A stretch of 64,000 nt of DNA from DAITPV01 sp050692555 (GTDB lineage: Bacteria > Actinomycetota > UBA4738 > CALAEC01). The notes beneath the pieces were generated by a model that made no database searches, had not been told where the DNA came from, and saw only the letters and a program-made list of their open reading frames with translations. This document shows positions 60,350 to 64,000 of the stretch, one piece after another. The stretch's first letter is position 1. Each line of letters starts with the position of its first letter. The position numbers and the translations under genes were made by a program. The DNA lies in contig JBOGVS010000005.1 in the NCBI GenBank assembly GCA_050692555.1, positions 59,077 to 123,076 of the forward strand. Reading direction: 5' to 3'.

Positions 60350-61857
60350 GCAGCGGCGGCCCCGCTCCGGCCGCCGAAATGCGGGGCATCGACAAGCGCT
60401 ACGGCGTGACCGTGGCCCTCCGGGGCGTGGACCTGACCGGCGTGGCCGGCGAGGTGCACGCCCTGGTCGGCGAGAACGGAGCGGGCAAGTCGACGCTCAT
60501 GAAGGTCCTGTCGGGTGCCGTGCAGGCAGATGAGGGAGAGGTCCGGCTCGACGGTAACCCGGTCCGGATCGGCGGACCCGCGGAGGCCCGCCAACTGGGC
60601 GTGCACGCCGTGTACCAGGATTTCAGCCTGGTCCCCAACCTCTCGGTGGCCGAGAACATCTGGCTCAACAGGAGCGGCGACCGCGGGCGCCGGTGGTGGG
60701 TGGACCGGTCGAGCGTGAACCGCTCGGCCGAGCGGCTCCTAGACGAGATCGGATTCACGGGGCTGGACGTCCGACAGCCGGTATCGCGGCTGCGGGTGTC
60801 GGTCCGGCAGTTGGTCGAGATCGCCAAGGCCGTAGTCGAGCGGCCCCGGGTCCTGATCCTCGACGAGCCGTCGGCGGTCCTGTCGCGGGAGGAGCTCCGC
60901 CGCCTCTTTGGTCTGGTCCGGCGGCTGACCACGGAGGGAACGCTGGTCTTCTACGTGTCCCACCGACTCGAGGAGGTCTTCGAGATCGCCGACCGCATCA
61001 CCGTCCTCAAGGACGGAGAGGTCGTGGGTACGGTGAGATCGCAGGAGGCCGACGGGCAGGAACTGATCCGGATGATGGTCGGTCGGAGACTGGAGGAGAT
61101 CTATCCGAGGCGCGGCGGAGCCGGGGGCGAAGAGGTGCTCGGCGTCGACGGGCTGGGCCGGGACGGGGTCTTCACCGACGTGTCGTTCTCGCTGGCGCGT
61201 GGCGAGATCGTGGGGGTGTTCGGCCTGGTGGGAAGCGGCCGGACGGAGATGGCCCGATGCATCTTCGCCGCGGAGCCCGCCACCTCGGGCGCGATGCGTC
61301 TGGAGGGCCGTCCCTACCGACCACGCTCGCCCGTCGAGGCCGTCGCCCTGGGCGTCGCCTACCTCACCGAGGACCGTGCCCGGGACGGTCTCGTGCTCAC
61401 GGACACCATCCGCGACAACATCAGTCTGGCCTCACTCCGGCGCCTCGGGCGGTGGGGACTTCTGGATCGGAAGACGCAAGAGGAGCTGGTGGGAGCCAAG
61501 GTGCGAGAGGTCGATGTCCGCCCTCCCCAGCCGTCGCGGGTGGTGAACCGCCTGAGCGGCGGGAACCAGCAGAAGGTCATGCTGGCCAAGTGGCTACTGA
61601 CAGAGGCGAAGGTCCTAATCCTTGATGAGCCGACCAGGGGTGTCGACGTCTCCACCAAGGTGGACATCTATCGCAGGACCGCCGCCCTGGCCGAGCGGGG
61701 CGTGGGCATCCTGCTCATCTCCTCGGAGCTCCCGGAGATCCTGGGGATGAGCGAGCGCGTCCTGGTGATGCGACGGGGGAGGGTGGTCGGGGAGTTCGAC
61801 GGGGCCCGGGCCACCGAGGAGGCCCTGCTCGCGCCGGCGGCCGGGGTCCGATCGTGA
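60346..61857 (+). CDS. Sugar ABC transporter ATP-binding protein (RbsA-like)
   Basis: A 503-residue fusion of two ABC domains. Domain 1: Walker A GENGAGKSTLMK, Walker B VLILDEPSAVL, but the signature region is RLRVSVRQLVEIAK, where LSxGQ is expected. Domain 2: Walker A-like GLVGSGRTEM (typical degenerate RbsA form), signature RLSGGNQQKV and Walker B LILDEPTRGVD. Start is GTG 60346, overlapping the ALDH stop by 4 nt, and the stop overlaps the permease start by 4 nt. Confidence 0.9.
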   Translation: MSSGGPAPAAEMRGIDKRYGVTVALRGVDLTGVAGEVHALVGENGAGKSTLMKVLSGAVQADEGEVRLDGNPVRIGGPAEARQLGVHAVYQDFSLVPNLSVAENIWLNRSGDRGRRWWVDRSSVNRSAERLLDEIGFTGLDVRQPVSRLRVSVRQLVEIAKAVVERPRVLILDEPSAVLSREELRRLFGLVRRLTTEGTLVFYVSHRLEEVFEIADRITVLKDGEVVGTVRSQEADGQELIRMMVGRRLEEIYPRRGGAGGEEVLGVDGLGRDGVFTDVSFSLARGEIVGVFGLVGSGRTEMARCIFAAEPATSGAMRLEGRPYRPRSPVEAVALGVAYLTEDRARDGLVLTDTIRDNISLASLRRLGRWGLLDRKTQEELVGAKVREVDVRPPQPSRVVNRLSGGNQQKVMLAKWLLTEAKVLILDEPTRGVDVSTKVDIYRRTAALAERGVGILLISSELPEILGMSERVLVMRRGRVVGEFDGARATEEALLAPAAGVRS

Positions 61858-62840
61858 AGGACGAGTCCCAGCGTCGGCCGCTCGGTGGCGGGTTCTCCTG
61901 GCGCGGCCTGGTAGGCGGAGGCCGCTGGGTCGATTACGGGTTCGCCGCGGTCTTCGTGATCCTCGTGGTGGTGGCGGCTGCCTCGTCGGAGTTCTTCTTC
62001 ACCCAGAACAACCTGACCAACATCGCCCGCCAGATGGTCGCCAACGGGTTGATCAGCGTGGGGATGCTGGTGGTCATCCTCACCGGGGGGATCGATCTCT
62101 CCGTGGGGGCCGTAGTGGCCCTCGCGGGGATCACGGCCTCGGGACTCCAGGCCGACCTGCCGCTGGCGCTGGCGATCCTGATCGCGTTGGCCGTGGGCTC
62201 CGTGGCGGGCACGGTCAACGGGTTCCTGGTCGCCCGGTTCAGGCTGGCCCCATTCATCGTCACTCTGGCCACGCTGAGTGCGTTCCGGGGCCTGGTCTTT
62301 GTGTACTCGGATACCCCGATCACCCCGGGCGATCCCTCGTTCCGAACGCTCTTGGGGGGAGGGTTCATCGGGCCGATCCCGGTTCCCGTGATCATCATGC
62401 TGATGTGCTACGTGGCCGTGTGGTTGTTCATCGGCCGGACCACTCCGGGCCGGGCTATCGTGGCCATCGGCGGCAACGCGGAGGCCGTCAGGCTCGCCGG
62501 GGTCAACGTCCGGAAGCATGTGGTCCTCGCCTACCTGCTGTCGGGATTCTTCTCCGCGCTGGCCGGGGTTCTCCTGGTCTCCCGCCTGGGCATCGCCCAG
62601 CCGAACGTAGGCGTTGGGTACGAACTGGACGCCATCGCCGCCTGCGTGATCGGTGGCGCGATCTTGGGCGGCGGGGGCGGGAGCGTGGTCGGGGTCCTCG
62701 GGGGTGTGCTCACCCTGGGCCTGATCGACAACCTCCTCAACCTTTTCAACGTCCAGTCCTACTACCAGCAGATCCTCAAGGGTCTGATCATCGTGGTGGC
62801 CGTCCTGGCCCGCCGCGTCACCAAAGCCGAGGAGTTCTGA
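61854..62840 (+). CDS. Sugar ABC transporter permease (RbsC-like)
   Basis: A 328-residue permease: IARQMVANGLISVGMLVVILTGGIDLSVGAVVALAGI, GRAIVAIGGNAEAVRLAGVNVRKHV (the ATPase-contact loop), and LGGGGGSVVGVLGGVLTLGLIDNLLNLF. About eight to ten transmembrane helices. It pairs with the RbsA-like ATPase and the binding protein for simple-sugar uptake. GTG start 61854. Confidence 0.92.
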   Translation: MKDESQRRPLGGGFSWRGLVGGGRWVDYGFAAVFVILVVVAAASSEFFFTQNNLTNIARQMVANGLISVGMLVVILTGGIDLSVGAVVALAGITASGLQADLPLALAILIALAVGSVAGTVNGFLVARFRLAPFIVTLATLSAFRGLVFVYSDTPITPGDPSFRTLLGGGFIGPIPVPVIIMLMCYVAVWLFIGRTTPGRAIVAIGGNAEAVRLAGVNVRKHVVLAYLLSGFFSALAGVLLVSRLGIAQPNVGVGYELDAIAACVIGGAILGGGGGSVVGVLGGVLTLGLIDNLLNLFNVQSYYQQILKGLIIVVAVLARRVTKAEEF

Positions 62841-62843
62841 GCG

Positions 62844-63863
62844 ATGGAGGAGGGACCGAGCATCGACAAGGGCATGGATCTGCCCTCACTCGATATCGTC
62901 GCCTTCGGGGAGCCCCTCGTCGAGTTCACGGCCGAGGAGCGGGGTCCGCTCGGGGCCATCCGCACGTTCCGCCGCGGTTGGGGCGGTGACACCTCGAACA
63001 CCGCCGTGGCGGCGGCCCGGCTCGGTGTCTCGGTGGGATACGTCACGCGCCTGGGATCGGACGAGTTTGGCCGCTCGTTCCTCGCGCTGTGGCGGACGGA
63101 AGGAGTGGACACATCGAGGGTGGTCGTTGATCCAGAGGCCTTCACCGGCGTGTACTTCGTAGCCTTCGAGGAGAATGGGGCGCACGACTTCACCTACTAC
63201 CGCCAGGGCTCCGCGGCAAGTCGGCTCCGGGCGGGAGATCTCGACCCGGACTACCTTGCGGGCGCCAGGATCCTCCACACCAGCGGCATCACGCAGGCGA
63301 TCTCCGACTCGAGCCGAGCGGCCACCCAGGGAGCGATCGCCGCGGCCAGGGACCGAAACGTCGCCATCAGCTATGACGGCAACATCCGCCCGAAGCTCGC
63401 TCCCCAGGCAACGCTGCGGGAGACTTTCGAGTCGACCGTCACTCTCGCGGACATCGTGTTCGTCAGCGACGAAGACCTTCGCCATCTGTACGGCGAGGTG
63501 CCGCTCGATCGTGCAGTGGAAACGATCCTGGGCCGCGGCCCCCAGCTCGTGGTCGTCAAGGCCGGGGTCCGGGGGTGTCTGGTGGTCGGCGCCGACGGGC
63601 GGCGGGACACCGTGCCGACGTTCCCTGCTCGGCCGGTGGACACAACGGGGGCCGGCGACGCGTTCGACGCGGGCTTCCTCGTTCGATGGCTCGAGGGTGG
63701 TCCCCCCAACGAGGCGGCCGAGTTTGCCAACGCGGTGGCCGCACTGACAACGTCGGGCCTGGGAGCGGTGGGGCCACTCCCCACCCGCTCGCGGGTCCAG
63801 CGGTTCCTTGAGGGGGAGGGCCGAGCGGTGAGCCAGGTCGCCCCCATGGGAGAGGAGGACTGA
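62844..63863 (+). CDS. PfkB-family carbohydrate kinase
   Basis: A 339-residue ribokinase-fold kinase: IVAFGEPLVEFTAEERG start, GWGGDTSNTAVAAARLG, VGYVTRLGSDEFG, and catalytic/anion-hole motif VDTTGAGDAFDAGF. It resembles 2-keto-3-deoxygluconate-type kinases more than ribokinase by the FGEPLVEF start. It follows the permease gene by 3 nt and would phosphorylate the imported sugar or sugar acid inside the cell. Confidence 0.88.
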   Translation: MEEGPSIDKGMDLPSLDIVAFGEPLVEFTAEERGPLGAIRTFRRGWGGDTSNTAVAAARLGVSVGYVTRLGSDEFGRSFLALWRTEGVDTSRVVVDPEAFTGVYFVAFEENGAHDFTYYRQGSAASRLRAGDLDPDYLAGARILHTSGITQAISDSSRAATQGAIAAARDRNVAISYDGNIRPKLAPQATLRETFESTVTLADIVFVSDEDLRHLYGEVPLDRAVETILGRGPQLVVVKAGVRGCLVVGADGRRDTVPTFPARPVDTTGAGDAFDAGFLVRWLEGGPPNEAAEFANAVAALTTSGLGAVGPLPTRSRVQRFLEGEGRAVSQVAPMGEED

Positions 63864-63909
63864 AGGGTGCAGACTAAGTACTCTGGGTCGAAAGTTCGGT
63901 GACGTTTTC

Positions 63910-64000
63910 TCATGCAGCCCGCGGCAGGTCTGCGTCGGCAGATGAGAGGCGGCGCATGAGGCGGGCCAGATCGTTTCGGCTGAACTTCCACTCGAACGGC
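63910..64000 (-). CDS. IS630-family transposase, C-terminal end (partial)
   Basis: Only the last 29 codons are in the window: PFEWKFSRNDLARLMRRLSS ... to a TGA at 63910-63912. PFEWKFxRxDLxxLxxRL is the usual C-terminus of IS630-type DDE transposases. The intergenic DNA between 63864 and 63909 should contain the right end of the element; I cannot see a copy of the other end. Confidence 0.7.
   Translation of the reverse strand, partial: PFEWKFSRNDLARLMRRLSSADADLPRAA

Overview
This is a high-GC (roughly two thirds G+C), gene-dense bacterial chromosome segment. I infer an Actinomycetota genome, probably uncultured and outside the well-studied families. The support is a sufB-sufD-Rieske-sufC-sufS-sufU cluster with a SufU scaffold, a mycothiol-type DinB-fold isomerase, a two-subunit KorAB ferredoxin oxidoreductase, frequent GTG starts, 1-8 nt operon overlaps, and secreted proteins with Lys-rich RTX tails. 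The class cannot be fixed from the sequence alone. Most of the window is chromosomal core; the 3' edge contains the end of an IS630-type transposase gene.

Layout. 1-12.2 kb: a partial enoyl-CoA hydratase, korAB, a DUF2330-like membrane protein, a tandem pair of MetE-like proteins, an ErpA-type Fe-S carrier, a YbaK deacylase, glycerate kinase, a mycothiol-family protein and a secreted beta-helix/RTX protein. 12.2-21.5 kb: an Fe-S assembly region (GNAT, sufU, sufS, sufC, Rieske ferredoxin, sufD, sufB), with an oppositely oriented RHH/MazF toxin-antitoxin pair between sufD and sufB, then a VIT1-type iron/manganese transporter, a rhodanese and SufT. 21.5-23.4 kb: a NarL-type regulator and a histidine kinase with a pseudo-receiver. 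23.4-29.5 kb: a corrinoid import and lower-ligand assembly operon (btuF-btuC-btuD-cobU-cobT-cobS-cobC) behind a cobalamin riboswitch. 29.5-39.9 kb: a lipoate-centred block (gcvT, lpd, E2, lipB, E1 alpha, E1 beta, lipA) with an acyl-carrier/PlsC fusion. 39.9-46.2 kb: a TlpA thioredoxin, RNase P RNA, RNase HI-like, zinc-ribbon and Nif3 genes, then a secreted Ntn-hydrolase acylase with an RTX tail. 46.3-57.8 kb: membrane and secreted proteins, a cyclase-ATPase-TPR regulator, an SDR, VOC proteins, an ArsR/SRPBCC pair, a wrecked membrane gene and GntR/methyltransferase/IclR genes. 57.8-63.9 kb: an IclR-linked catabolic operon (binding protein, aldehyde dehydrogenase, ABC ATPase, permease, PfkB kinase).

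How it fits together. Suf proteins, ErpA, SufT and the nearby metal transporter and rhodanese would supply Fe-S clusters to KorAB and the radical-SAM LipA. LipA and LipB would lipoylate the E2 subunit of the 2-oxoacid dehydrogenase encoded beside them (and the glycine-cleavage H protein, not in the window). The riboswitch operon imports and finishes cobalamin, while the MetE-like pair points to a B12-independent methyl-transfer activity.

Cautions. Four genes (RTX protein, btuF, btuC, GntR) are interrupted by single-base shifts; three of the five shift points lie at six-base G/C runs, so indel error in the assembly is likely. The most interesting unexplained items are the five-copy di-cysteine ladder in the beta-helix protein, the Cys-capped Lys-rich RTX tails on two unrelated exoproteins, five convergent gene pairs that share a CTAG as reciprocal stop codons, the twin TGACC-N3-GGTCA operators before lipA, the MetE-like pair with missing zinc ligands, and the acyl-carrier/PlsC fusion.
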